NCBI RefSeq assembly: GCF_014204915.1 | Contig: NZ_JACHMH010000001.1 | Span: 5,233,501-5,297,500, forward strand | Length of the DNA stretch: 64,000 nt | Direction of reading: 5' to 3' | Source of the DNA: Crossiella cryophila | GTDB lineage: Bacteria; Actinomycetota; Actinomycetes; Mycobacteriales; Pseudonocardiaceae | In this document: positions 53,711-63,400 of the stretch, one piece after another | Layout: every line of letters begins with the position of its first letter | Position numbering within the stretch: position 1 is the stretch's first letter | Program-made: the position numbers and the translations under genes | The notes under the pieces: generated by a model | What the model saw: only the letters and a program-made list of their open reading frames with translations | Told to the model about the DNA's origin: nothing | Databases searched by the model: none

Positions 53711-54931
53711 CTACAACCGGGACAGCGCGGGTTCGGGATCACCCGCCGGGACCGGGGTGAACAGCCGCACCAGGGCCAGCACGGCCAGCGCGATCAGCAC
53801 CCCGCCGTAGATCAGCGTCGCGCCGATCAGGCCGGGACCGTGCACCACCAGCACCCCGGCGGCCACCGCGGGCAGCCCGAAACCGAGATAGGACACCACG
53901 AACAGCAGGGAGAGCACCCCGGCCCGCTCGTGTGGTTCGGCCAGCGGCACCGAGGTGCGCAGCCCGCCCTGGAACCCGGCGCCGAAGCCGACCCCGGCGA
54001 TCGCGGTGCCCAGGAAGAACAGCGGCAGCGCACCGATCTCCAGCGCGATCAGGGTCACCGCCACGCCGATGATCAGCGCGAACACCCCGGTGCGCATGGT
54101 GAGTTCGGGGGAGCGGTTGCGCATCACCACGGTGGTCAGCGCGGCGATTCCGGCCATGGTGAACAGGGCCAGCCCACCCAGCAGCGGCGAGCCGCCCCCG
54201 CCGAGCTTGGCCACCAGGGCCGGGCCGAGCGCGCCGTAGAGCCCGGCCAGCGCCCACACCGCGAACAGCACCGGCGCCGCGGTGAGCACCCGTGCCCGCA
54301 CCGCCGAGGGCAGGATGATCTCCGGGCGGAGGCTGGCGAGTGCGCCGGGGGCCCGGCTGACGGTCTCGCGCATGAGCACGATGCCCAGTCCCTGCACCAG
54401 GAACACCACCAGCAGCACCAGGTAGACCAGTTCGGTTGGCGCGGGCAGGTAGCGCACCAGCAGGGCGGAGAACAACGCGCCGACCGCGGTGCCGATGCCG
54501 GGCGCGACCGCGTTGGCCAGCTGCCCGCGCTTCGCGTCCAGGTCGAGCATGCCCGCGCCGAGCGCACCGACGGCGGCGCCGGTGGCCACCCCCTGCACCA
54601 CCCGGGCGACCAGCAGCGCGCCCACCCCGTCCGCGGTGGCGAAGACCAGCATCGCGGCGGCCTGCACGACCAGCGCCACCAGCAGCACCGGCCGCCGGCC
54701 CAGGTGGTCGGACAGCTTGCCCAGCACCAGCAGCGCGGCCAGCACGGACACCGCGTACACCCCGAACACGACGGTGGTGGTGATCGGGGAGAAACCCCAT
54801 TGTTCCTGGTAGTGGGCGTACAGCGGGGTCGGTGCGCTGGAGGAGGCCAGCAGTGAGACGACCAGCGAGGCCAGCAGGTACAACGCCGCCGAGTCCGGCA
54901 GCCGTCCGCTCCGGGTCAAGGTGTGGGCCAT
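53711..54931 (-). CDS. MFS drug efflux transporter
   Basis: A 406-residue major facilitator with 12 hydrophobic segments. Motif A is in GKLSDHLGRRPVLL (loop 2-3); GAGMLDLDAKRGQLANAVAP follows helix 5. It resembles actinobacterial multidrug exporters paired with TetR repressors. Proton-driven export of a hydrophobic compound is likely. Its promoter region carries two TetR-type operators. Confidence 0.92.
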   Translation of the reverse strand: MAHTLTRSGRLPDSAALYLLASLVVSLLASSSAPTPLYAHYQEQWGFSPITTTVVFGVYAVSVLAALLVLGKLSDHLGRRPVLLVALVVQAAAMLVFATADGVGALLVARVVQGVATGAAVGALGAGMLDLDAKRGQLANAVAPGIGTAVGALFSALLVRYLPAPTELVYLVLLVVFLVQGLGIVLMRETVSRAPGALASLRPEIILPSAVRARVLTAAPVLFAVWALAGLYGALGPALVAKLGGGGSPLLGGLALFTMAGIAALTTVVMRNRSPELTMRTGVFALIIGVAVTLIALEIGALPLFFLGTAIAGVGFGAGFQGGLRTSVPLAEPHERAGVLSLLFVVSYLGFGLPAVAAGVLVVHGPGLIGATLIYGGVLIALAVLALVRLFTPVPAGDPEPALSRL

Positions 54932-54950
54932 GCCCGAACCTCCGATTGGG

Positions 54951-54996
54951 TAGACAGGTCTGTTCAGTCGTGGACGACGATAGACAGAGCTGTCTA
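54951..54996. promoter_or_regulatory. Two tandem 16-bp TetR operators upstream of the MFS gene
   Basis: TAGACAGAGCTGTCTA (54981-54996) is an inverted repeat of 7-bp arms TAGACAG/CTGTCTA with a 2-bp centre. TAGACAGGTCTGTTCA (54951-54966) has the same left arm and one mismatch in the right. The centres are exactly 30 bp apart, about three helical turns, so two repressor dimers can bind the same face. They lie 20-65 bp upstream of the MFS start. Confidence 0.8.
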
Positions 54997-55256
54997 GTTC
55001 GGCAAGGGGGGTGATTGTGACCTGGATCGCGGAGTGTTCGAAAGCCCCTTGTCGGATTCGTCATTTTATGGGTGCTCCGCATTTTCATACTGTCCGATTA
55101 GTCAGTTCGGCGTATTTCCCGATCGGTATGCGTACGGATAGCGTCAGTGCCGCCTTCGCTGGCTCGGTTCGAATTGACGTGGCTGGTCAGCGGTACCGTG
55201 CCCGTGTTGGGGCTGTTCTTTCTCGGTAAGTCCGGTGCTCGTGAGGAGTAGATTTA
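54997..55256. other. A/T-enriched intergenic stretch upstream of the repeat-protein gene
   Basis: About 260 bp with lower GC than the flanks (for example CGTCATTTTATGGG near 55058 and GTATTTCCCGATCGG near 55110). No gene is seen. It should hold the promoter of the secreted repeat protein; a GAGGAG site lies about 10 nt before its ATG. Confidence 0.5.
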
Positions 55257-55940
55257 ATGAAGATCAGGTCCAGCTGGTCCAGAATGGTGAAAATGCTCGC
55301 CTCGATCGCCGGAATGGTCGTCGTTGGCGGCATAATTGCCGTTGCGCCCGCCGCCGCGGCCCCGGCCGCGCCGGCTGGGCCGACCTTCACCGGCTGGGTG
55401 TGCGCGGGCTCGCCGATCCCCGCCAATCACGTGATCACCATGCTCAACGCCAACGGCTGCCCCCAGGGCGGCTCCTGGTACCTGGAACCGGCCCGCAACG
55501 GGCAGTGGACCTGTCTGGGGTCACCGATCCCGGTCCCGTACGTGATCACGATGCTGAACGGCAACGGTTGTGGCGGGATGGGTCGCTACATCGAGCTGCC
55601 GCGCAATGGGCAGTGGACGTGCCTGGGCTCGCCGATCCCGGACGGCTATGTGATCACCATGTTGAACGGCAACGGCTGTGGCGGGATGGGTCGCTACATC
55701 GAGCTGCCGCGTAACGGGCAGTGGACGTGCCTGGGCTCGCCGATCCCGGACGGTTACGTGATCACCATGTTGAACGGCAACGGTTGTGGTGGCATGGGCC
55801 GCTACATCGAGCTGGCCAGGGACGGGCAGTGGATCTGCCTGGGCTCGCCGATCCCGGCCGGGTACGTCGTCCAGCGCACCAACCCCAACGGGTGCGGGGG
55901 CATGGGCCAGTACATCGTGCGCGCCAGGGCCGCCGTCTAG
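55257..55940 (+). CDS. Secreted protein of nearly identical 36-residue repeats
   Basis: A 227-residue exported protein. A signal peptide (MLASIAGMVVVGGIIAVAPAAAA) is followed by five units of about 36 residues. Each has NGQWTCLGSPIP, then YVITMLNGNGC near position 14-25, and GGMGRYIELPR at the end. The first and last units have diverged. Every unit has two Cys (positions 6 and 25), probably one disulfide each. Units 2-4 are almost identical also at DNA level, so they were copied recently. I do not recognise a named domain; it looks like an extracellular binding or structural protein. Confidence 0.85.
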   Translation: MKIRSSWSRMVKMLASIAGMVVVGGIIAVAPAAAAPAAPAGPTFTGWVCAGSPIPANHVITMLNANGCPQGGSWYLEPARNGQWTCLGSPIPVPYVITMLNGNGCGGMGRYIELPRNGQWTCLGSPIPDGYVITMLNGNGCGGMGRYIELPRNGQWTCLGSPIPDGYVITMLNGNGCGGMGRYIELARDGQWICLGSPIPAGYVVQRTNPNGCGGMGQYIVRARAAV

Positions 55941-56010
55941 CCGGATCCTCGCCATCGCCGCGCGCGGTTCGCCCGCGGCGATGGCGTTTCCCTTGGGGGG
56001 TAAGAAAAGC

Positions 56011-57189
56011 ATGACCACCAACCCGCTCGCCGCGCTGTTCACACCGGCCGCACGGGCCGATCCCTACCCGCTCTACCACGCCCTGCGCACCCAGGGACCG
56101 CTGCTCAGCCCGGACGGCGCCATGGGCGCGGTGGGCACGCACCGGGACTGCCTGCGGGTGCTGCACGACCCGGCGATGAGCAACCGGCCCACCCCGGAAC
56201 CGGCCGAGCCGCAGTCCTTCCTCTTCCTCGACCCGCCCGACCACACCCGGCTGCGCGGACTGGTGGCCAAGGCGTTCACGCCAAGGGCGGTGGCCGGACT
56301 GGCCGCGCGGATCACCGAACTGGTCGACGCCGCCCTGGACGCCGCCGCCGAGCGGGGCAGCCTGGAACTGGTTGAGGACCTGGCCGCGCCGCTGCCGATC
56401 GTCATCATCAGCGAATGGCTTGGCGTGCCTGCCGAAGACGGTCCGTTGCTGCGCCGCTGGTCCGAGGTGATCACCCGCTCGCTCGACCCGATCGGCGCGG
56501 CCGACGAGGAGACCGCGGTGGCCAGTGCGGCGGCCGGGGCCGAGATGACCGCCTACTTCGGCGAGCTGATCGCGCACCGGGCCGGGGGCGCGGGCACCGA
56601 CCTGCTGTCCCAGCTCATCCGGGCCGAGGAGGACGGCGACAAGCTGAACCTCGGCGAACTCCTGGCCACCCTCGGCCTGCTGCTGGTGGCCGGGCACGAG
56701 ACCACCACCAGCCTCATCGCCAACGGGGTGCTCGCCCTGCTCCGCCACCCGGCCGAACTCGACCTGCTGCGCGCCGACCCCGGCCTGGCCGAGCGCGCGG
56801 TGGAGGAAACCCTCCGCCACGACGCCCCCGTCCAGTTCACCCACCGCCTGACCACCCGGGACACCACCATCGGCGACACCGTGTTCCCGCGCGGCTGCCT
56901 GATCGCGCTGATGCTCGCCGCCGCCAACCGGGACCCGGCCCTGCACGCCGATCCGGACCTGTTCTCCCTGCGCCGCAAGGACCACACCCACCTGGCCTTC
57001 TCCGCCGGACCGCACTACTGCGTGGGCGCCGGACTGGCCAGGCTGGAGACCGCGATCGTGTTCCGCCGGTTCGCCGCCAGGGTGCGGCAACCCGAGCTGG
57101 ACCCGGGTTCGCTGACCTACCGCCCGCACGTCAACCTGCGCGGACCGGCCAGGCTGTCGGTCGGGTTCGCGGCGATCAGCCGGGACTGA
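56011..57189 (+). CDS. Cytochrome P450
   Basis: A 392-residue bacterial class I P450. Heme ligand C337 in FSAGPHYCVGAGLAR, I-helix AGHETTTS (227-234), K-helix ExxR (E266-R269, EETLR), and the B/C region FLFLDPPDHTRLRG. Length and motifs suit a soluble actinobacterial oxygenase that needs a separate ferredoxin, none of which is visible nearby. The ATG at 56011 follows GGGGGG in the upstream stretch. It may act with the glycosyltransferase encoded two genes downstream. Confidence 0.93.
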   Translation: MTTNPLAALFTPAARADPYPLYHALRTQGPLLSPDGAMGAVGTHRDCLRVLHDPAMSNRPTPEPAEPQSFLFLDPPDHTRLRGLVAKAFTPRAVAGLAARITELVDAALDAAAERGSLELVEDLAAPLPIVIISEWLGVPAEDGPLLRRWSEVITRSLDPIGAADEETAVASAAAGAEMTAYFGELIAHRAGGAGTDLLSQLIRAEEDGDKLNLGELLATLGLLLVAGHETTTSLIANGVLALLRHPAELDLLRADPGLAERAVEETLRHDAPVQFTHRLTTRDTTIGDTVFPRGCLIALMLAAANRDPALHADPDLFSLRRKDHTHLAFSAGPHYCVGAGLARLETAIVFRRFAARVRQPELDPGSLTYRPHVNLRGPARLSVGFAAISRD

Positions 57190-57207
57190 CTCCACCCCGG
57201 GGTGGAG
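57190..57207. repeat. 18-bp perfect palindrome after the P450 gene
   Basis: CTCCACCCCGGGGTGGAG overlaps the end of the P450 gene. CTCCACCCCG recurs at 57243 in the same gap before the next gene. It could be a terminator-like stem without T-run or an operator; I cannot decide. Confidence 0.55.
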
Positions 57208-57304
57208 ATCGCCGGGCCCGGGTCCCACCCGTGCGCCGAGGCGACTCCACCCCGTTCGTCCCTACCGTCGAAGGCGTCCCACCCCACCACCGAGTGAGGC
57301 GCAG

Positions 57305-57982
57305 ATGACGCTCCCGATCCCGCCCAACCGCATGACCCGCCACCGGCTGACCTGGTTGCTGGGACTGGTGCTGGACATCGGCCTGTCCCCGCTCACCTTC
57401 TACACCGGCCGCCTGCTCGGCTTCGGCAACCTGACCTGCCTGCTCGCCGGGGCCACCGCGGTGGCACTGCGCGCCGGCTACCTGCTGGGCGTGCGCCGCC
57501 GGGTCGACCCGCTGGTCGGGCTGATGCTGACGACCAGCCTGCTCGGCCTCGCCGTCGCCCTGCTGACCAGCGATCCCCGCCTGGTCCTGCTGCGCGACCC
57601 GCTGACCGCCGCGCTGATCGGCCTGGTCTTCCTCGGCACCTGCCTGACCGCCCGCCCGGCCCTGTTCCACCTGGCCAAACGCCTGCGGGACAACGGAACC
57701 GAGGACTGGGACCGGCGGATCAGCGCCGAAGCGGGGTTCCGGCGGCTGTTCCTGGTGGTCACCGGGGTGTGGGGTGGCGGGCTGCTGGTCACCGCGACGT
57801 TGCGGGCGGTGCTGATCTACGAGCTGCCGGTGGAGGTGATGGCGGGGCTGAGTCAGGCGATCGAACTGGCCACGATCGCCGCGCTGGTGGCCTGGACGAT
57901 GTGGTTCCGCCGCACCCGCCGGGAGGAACGTGAGCCGATCCTGGTGATGCGGGTGACGGGCGGGACGTCCACAATGGACTGA
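57305..57982 (+). CDS. VC0807-type integral membrane protein
   Basis: A 225-residue membrane protein with about six hydrophobic segments (LLGLVLDIGLSPLTFYTGRL, CLLAGATAVALRAGYLLG, LIGLVFLGTCL, GGGLLVTATLRAVLIYEL) and an Arg-rich cytoplasmic loop HLAKRLRD. It matches the VC0807 family pattern of unknown function. The stop is followed by a clean hairpin terminator, so it is not co-transcribed with the glycosyltransferase downstream. Confidence 0.7.
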   Translation: MTLPIPPNRMTRHRLTWLLGLVLDIGLSPLTFYTGRLLGFGNLTCLLAGATAVALRAGYLLGVRRRVDPLVGLMLTTSLLGLAVALLTSDPRLVLLRDPLTAALIGLVFLGTCLTARPALFHLAKRLRDNGTEDWDRRISAEAGFRRLFLVVTGVWGGGLLVTATLRAVLIYELPVEVMAGLSQAIELATIAALVAWTMWFRRTRREEREPILVMRVTGGTSTMD

Positions 57983-57991
57983 AACAGCGAA

Positions 57992-58015
57992 GGCAAGGAG
58001 AGAGTTCTCCTTGCC
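57992..58015 (+). terminator. Intrinsic terminator-like hairpin
   Basis: A 10-bp perfect stem GGCAAGGAGA / TCTCCTTGCC with loop GAGT, followed by CTCTTCAACTT, 9 bp after the VC0807-type gene. The T content downstream is modest. Confidence 0.75.
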
Positions 58016-58118
58016 CTCTTCAACTTATAGCCGACCCCGGGGCTTGTGGCAAGACCCCCTGCATGCCGCACACTCACCCGCCGACAGGGGACAACCAGCG
58101 GAAATGGGGAATCGCGAA

Positions 58119-59321
58119 GTGCGGGTTCTGTTGACGACGGTGGGATCACGCGGAGACGTCGAGCCTTTGGCGGGGCTCGCGTTGGCATTGCGGGAACTGG
58201 GTGCGGAGGTGCGGGTGTGCGCGCCGCCGGACGCGGATTTCGGGGCGTTGCTGGACCGGACCGGGGTGCCGCTGGTGCCGCTGGGCCCGGAGGTGCGCCC
58301 GGTGGTCTCCGGGGACCGGCCGCCGACGGCGGCGGACGCGTTCAGGTTCGCGGCCGAGCTGGTCGACGCCCGGTTCGACACGCTCAGCACCGCGGCGCAG
58401 GGGTGTGACGTGCTGCTGGCGAGCGGTCTGATGCCCGCCGGTGCGCGGGATGTGGCCGAGCAGCTCGGCATCCGCTATGTGTTCGCCTGCTTCCAGCTCT
58501 ACGGGCTGCCGTCGCGGCACTTCCGGCCGGGAGTGCGGCCGGGCACGCCCTCCCCGGCGGCGGAGACCGACAACCGGGTGCTCTGGCAGCAGGACGCCCA
58601 GCGGGTGAACGACCTGTACGGCCCGGCGCTCAACCGTCGCCGGGCGGCGCTGGGCCTGCCGCCGGTGGACAACGTGCGCGACCACGTCTTCACCGATCGG
58701 CCGGTGCTGGCGGCGGATCCGACGCTGTGCCCGTCGGCCGGCCTGACCGACCTCGACCTGGTGCAGACCGGGGCGTGGCTGCTGCCCGACGACCGGCCGC
58801 TCCCGGCCGGGCTGGCGGAGTTCCTGGACGCCGGTGAGCCGCCGGTGTACGTGGGCTTCGGCAGCATCGCCGCCTACGTGCCCAAGGACATGGCCCAGGT
58901 GACGATCGCGGCGGTCCGCGCGCAGGGGCGGCGGGTGGTGCTCGCCCGCGGCTGGGCCGGTCTGGCCCCGGTGGACGACGCCGCGGACTGCTTCGTGGTC
59001 GGCGAGGTCAACCAGCAGGCGTTGTTCGGCCGGGTCGCCGCGGTCGTGCACCACGGCGGCGCGGGCACCACGACCACGGCCGCGCGCGCCGGTGCGGCCC
59101 AGGTGGTGGTCCCGCAGATCGCGGATCAGCCGTACTGGGCGAGCCGGGTGGCCGACCTGGGCATCGGGGTGGCGCACCAGGGACCGGCGCCGACCGTCGA
59201 CTCACTGTCGGCCGCGCTGCACACGGCCCTGACCGCCGGGACCCGGGAGCGGGCGCGGGCGGTGGCGGCGGAGATCCGCACGGACGGGGCGCTGGTGGCG
59301 GCGAAACTGCTGCTCGGCTGA
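58119..59321 (+). CDS. GtfB-like glycosyltransferase (GT1)
   Basis: A 400-residue GT-B enzyme of the glycopeptide Gtf type: start VRVLLTTVGSRGDVEPLAGL, RVCAPPDADFGALLD, then VYVGFGSIAAYVP and the donor-site VVHHGGAGTTTTAARAGAAQ and VPQIADQPYWASRV. It transfers a sugar from an NDP donor to an aglycone. I chose the GTG at 58119, where the family begins, with GGGGA 8 nt upstream; an ATG at 58104 is an alternative. No sugar biosynthesis genes are beside it. Confidence 0.9.
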   Translation: MRVLLTTVGSRGDVEPLAGLALALRELGAEVRVCAPPDADFGALLDRTGVPLVPLGPEVRPVVSGDRPPTAADAFRFAAELVDARFDTLSTAAQGCDVLLASGLMPAGARDVAEQLGIRYVFACFQLYGLPSRHFRPGVRPGTPSPAAETDNRVLWQQDAQRVNDLYGPALNRRRAALGLPPVDNVRDHVFTDRPVLAADPTLCPSAGLTDLDLVQTGAWLLPDDRPLPAGLAEFLDAGEPPVYVGFGSIAAYVPKDMAQVTIAAVRAQGRRVVLARGWAGLAPVDDAADCFVVGEVNQQALFGRVAAVVHHGGAGTTTTAARAGAAQVVVPQIADQPYWASRVADLGIGVAHQGPAPTVDSLSAALHTALTAGTRERARAVAAEIRTDGALVAAKLLLG

Positions 59322-59357
59322 GGGGGAACTGTCAGGGGTGGGTGCGAGGATCCTGGT

Positions 59358-59693
59358 ATGAGCGCAGCCCGGAAGCTCCAGCCGATGTCCCTGGATCCGC
59401 TGACCGCCGTGCTCCAGGCGGTCGCCGTGCGCACCGCGCGGCAGTTCGAGGATCGCAACCTGACCATCCGGCGGTCCAGGGTGGTGCACGGGGTGGCGCC
59501 GACCCGGTGGATGGCCGGGGTGGAGTTACCCGGTCCGGCCTGCCACGTCGGCACTGCCGGGTGGGCGCTGGAGGACCTGCATCCGAGCACCCGGCCGGTG
59601 ACCTGCCGGCGGTGTTTACGTGGCGGCGGGCAGCGGCTGGTGCCGTCGTTGCGGTTGGTCGATCAGCTCGCGTTGCCGCTGGAGGAGGACTGA
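59358..59693 (+). CDS. Small unrecognised protein
   Basis: A 111-residue protein that I do not recognise: MSAARKLQPMSLDPLTAVLQ, a central segment with WMAGVELPGPACHVGTAGW, and PVTCRRCLRG near the end, giving a Cys/His set (C-H and C-x2-C) that might bind a metal. The C-terminus LVPSLRLVDQLALPLEED is acidic. It ends 4 bp before the stop of the convergent SWIM gene. Codon use is normal for the window. Confidence 0.55.
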   Translation: MSAARKLQPMSLDPLTAVLQAVAVRTARQFEDRNLTIRRSRVVHGVAPTRWMAGVELPGPACHVGTAGWALEDLHPSTRPVTCRRCLRGGGQRLVPSLRLVDQLALPLEED

Positions 59694-59697
59694 GGTT

Positions 59698-60435
59698 TCA
59701 GTCCTCGCTGGTCAGGGCCTGGTAGAGCGGGCGGAGCAGGTCGGTCAGGCCGACGCCGGCCACGGTGGTGGCCAGTGGCGGGAGTTCGTCGAGCAGCGAG
59801 CCGGGTTGATCACCGCGGGCCGGGGCCGGGGCGGCGCCGTCGGGGGTGGGCCAGTCGAAGAAGTCGTCCAGGACCGCGGTCAGTGGCAGGGCCGCGGCCT
59901 TGGGCGGCTGGGGGCCGGTCACGCCCAGGCGGGAGCGGAGTTCGGTCAGCAGGGTGTCCCGGTCCCGGCCGCGCAGGGCGAACAGGCGGAACGGGTCGGC
60001 CCGCACGGCCCTGGCGAACACGGCCAGGGTGGCGTGCAGGTGGCCGCAGGGGGTGGCCGGGGCCGGGCAGGTGCAGTCCAGGGCGGCCTCCCGCGCGAAG
60101 TCCGGCAGCAGCGGGTGGCCGGTGCCGGCGCAGGCCGGTTCGACGGCGAGGGGGACCTCGCCGGTGAGCAGGGGGGTGGCCAGGCGGCTGTCGGCGGCCA
60201 GGGCCTGGGTCAGGGCGGCCCAGGCGGGTTTGCCGTGCACGGGGACGGCGATCCGGGTCTGGTGGCCGCGGGTGCGGGTGGCGCGCACCTGGGCGGTGAT
60301 GCTGCCCGGCCCCACGGTCAGGCCGGTGACCCGGTCGCACCAGAAGCCGGAGCTGGGGTCGGCCAGGAAGGTGTTGACGCCCAAGGGTTCCAGGGTCTGG
60401 CGCAGGCGCTCGTCCCAGTCGGCGGGCTCAGTCAT
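59698..60435 (-). CDS. SWIM zinc-finger protein, partner of the SNF2 helicase
   Basis: A 245-residue protein with a SWIM zinc finger CTCPAPATPCGHLHA (CxCx6CxH, about residues 121-135). Its ATG lies within the last codons of the SNF2-family gene (8-bp overlap), so it is translated from the same message. SWIM/SNF2 pairs are common in actinobacteria and their DNA or protein target is not settled. Confidence 0.85.
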   Translation of the reverse strand: MTEPADWDERLRQTLEPLGVNTFLADPSSGFWCDRVTGLTVGPGSITAQVRATRTRGHQTRIAVPVHGKPAWAALTQALAADSRLATPLLTGEVPLAVEPACAGTGHPLLPDFAREAALDCTCPAPATPCGHLHATLAVFARAVRADPFRLFALRGRDRDTLLTELRSRLGVTGPQPPKAAALPLTAVLDDFFDWPTPDGAAPAPARGDQPGSLLDELPPLATTVAGVGLTDLLRPLYQALTSED

Positions 60436-63400
60436 CGGTGGCCTCCGCGCCGAGCTGGAACATCTCCCGCAGCGAGGTGTCGGACAGTTCGGTGAGCCAG
60501 TTCTCGCCGGGCACCGAGACCAGGTCGGCCAGGTCGCGTTTGCGGTTCATCAGGGCGTCGATGCGTTCCTCGATCGTGCCTGGACACAGGAACTTGCGGA
60601 CCTGCACGGTGCGGTGCTGGCCGATCCGGAAGGCCCGGTCGGTGGCCTGGGCCTCCACCGCCGGGTTCCACCAGCGGTCCAGGTGGAAGACGTGCGTGGC
60701 GGCGGTCAGGGTCAGGCCGGAGCCACCGGCCTTGAGCGAGGCCAGCAGCACCGGCGGGCCCTCGCCGGACTGGAAGCGTTCGACCGTCTCGTCCCGGTGC
60801 CGGGCGGACTGGCCGCCGTGCAGGTGCGCGATCTCCGTGCGCAGCCGGTCGGTCAGGTGCGGGGTGAGCAGGCGGCCGAACTCGGTGAACTGGGTGAAGC
60901 ACAGCACCCGGTCGCCTGCCGCCAGCACGTCGGTGAGCAGCTCTTCCAGGCGGGCGACCTTGCCGGAGCGGTGGCCCATCGGCGAGCCGTCGTGCAGCAG
61001 GTGCGCCGGGTGGTTGCAGACCTGTTTGAGCTTGGTGATCGCGGCCAGCACGTTGCCCCGGCGGTTGATGCCGTGACTGTCCTGGATCTTGGTCATCATC
61101 TCCTCGACGATGGTCCGGTACAGCGTGCCCTGCTCGCGGGTGAGCCGGTACTCCTCGGTGAGTTCGATCTTGGCCGGGAGTTCGGGGGCGATGGCCGGGT
61201 CGGTTTTGAGGCGGCGCAACACATACGGCCGGGTGAGGCGGCGCAGTTCGGCGGCGGCCACCGGGTCGCCGCGCAGTTCGATCGGGGTGGCGAAGCGTTC
61301 GCGGAAGTCCTCGCGGGACCCGAAGCGTCCGGGGTTGAGCGCGTCCAGCAGCGCCCACAGCTCGGCGACGCCGTTCTCCATCGGGGTGCCGGTGAGCGCG
61401 ATCCGGTGCCGGGCGGTGAACCGGCGGATCGCCCTGGCCGCCCCGGTGCGCGGGTTCTTCACGGTCTGCGCCTCGTCCAGCACCAGCCGGGCCCAGTCGA
61501 CGCGGGACAGCGCGTCCACGTCGCGGGCGGCGGTGGCGTAGGTAGTGACGACCAAGTCAGCCTCGCCGAGCAGGGCGTCCAGGTCGCGGGCCGGGCCGTG
61601 GTGCACCCGCACCCGCAGTGCCGGGGCGAACCGGGCGGCCTCGCGGGGCCACATGCCGAGCACCGCGACCGGGCAGAGCAGCAGCGTTGGCCCGTCGCCG
61701 CCCTTGGCGCGTTCGAGGGCTTCCAGGGCGAGTACCTGGATGGTCTTGCCGAGGCCCATGTCGTCGGCCAGGCACACGCCGATCCCGGCCTCGGCCATCA
61801 GCGCCAGCCAGGCCACGCCGCGGCGCTGGTAGTCGCGCAGTTCGCCGTGGAACTCCGGTGGCAGCTCGACCGGCCGCAGTGCCAGCGACAACTTGCCTGC
61901 CAGGAGGTCGGCCAGCCAGCCCTCGGTGCTGATGCCGGTGATCGGCAGCGGCAGGCCGGGTGGTTCGGCGCTGTCGGGGCGGTGCAGCAGGGCGAGGACC
62001 TCGGCGACGGTGGGCACCCGGGGTTTGGTCCGGTGCGGGTCGCGGCGCACGTGCGCCAGGCCCAGGCGCAGGTGTTCGGCGTCCACGCTGACCCACTGCC
62101 CGCGCAGCCGGACCAGGTTGGTCTTGGCGGCCACCAGGTCGCGCAGTTCGTCCTCGGTGAGCACCTCATCGCCGACCGAGACCGACCAGCGCAGGGTGCC
62201 CAGTTCCTCCCGGCTGAGCCGTCGTTCGCCGGCGATCCGGTCGGCCGGGGCGCTGTGCGCGGACAGCCGCAGTCCGGCCCGTCGCCGACCGCCCCAGGCG
62301 GCGGGCAGCTGGACCTCGAACCCGGCCTCGGTGAGCCGTTGCGCGCCGCTGACCAGGAATTCCTCGGCTTCGGCCGTGGCGAGGTCGTAGCTGCTGGGCC
62401 GGGCGCCGGTGATGGCGGGCGCGAGCATGGGCAGCACGAGCGCGGCCCGGCCCAGTTCGGCGGCGAGCAGGCCCTCGGGGTCGGAGAGGAACGGGTGCGC
62501 GCGGCCGGACCAGACCTCGGCCGCGGGCAGCAGCAGGCTGGGGTCGGCGGCGGCGCGCAGGTGGAAGGAGAGCTGCCAGTGGGTGCCGTCGCCGGTCTGG
62601 TCGTCGGGGTCGCCGCCGGGTTCCGGGGTGGACAGGGTGCGCAGTTCGGACAGGCGCACGCACACGGTGCCCTCGCCGAGGTCGGTGTTCGTCTCGGCGT
62701 CCCAGGCCGCGATGGCGTCGGCGACCACCCGGTGCGCGGTGGCGGGCAGGTCGGCCCGGCCGTCGGCGGCGCACAGCGCCCGCAGCCACACCTCGATCGG
62801 GCCGTCACCGCCGGTCAGCGGCAGGTCGGCGTGCGCGAGCCGGTCCCGCACGGCGGTGTCCACCAGCACGCCGAGGGCGTCCTCGACCAGCAGTGCCGGG
62901 TCCGCGCCGTCGAGCTGGGCGGACTGCTCGGCGCGGCCGATCGGGGGCAGGGCCTGGGCCAGGCGCTGGGCGGCGACGGCGTCCAGGCCGCGCAGCACCG
63001 GTCGCCAGCGGGCGTGCGCGCCGTTCCCGGCCTCGCCGACGGTGGGCAGCACCCGGCCGCGGTGGGCCAGGTCGAGGGCCAGGCGGTACACCGCGCGCAG
63101 GTGCTGCACGGAGGTGCCGTAGCGGATGCCCTCGGCCGGATCGTCGAGTTCGGAGGGGTCGATGAGGACCGCGGGCACCGACCAGGGCTGCAGGGTGACC
63201 GGTTGGTCGGTTCGGGCGCGGTGCTCGCGGGCGCCGGTGAGGTCGGGGGAGGGCCGGGGGCCGTTGGGGCGGGAGGGCAGCAGCAGGGTGACCGGGACGG
63301 GCTTGCCGGGGTGCAGCGCGGCCAGTTCGGCGGTGGGCGCGGCGAACGGGTGCGGGCGTACCGACCAGGCGGTAGGGCGCATGGCGGTGGTGGCCGGGCG

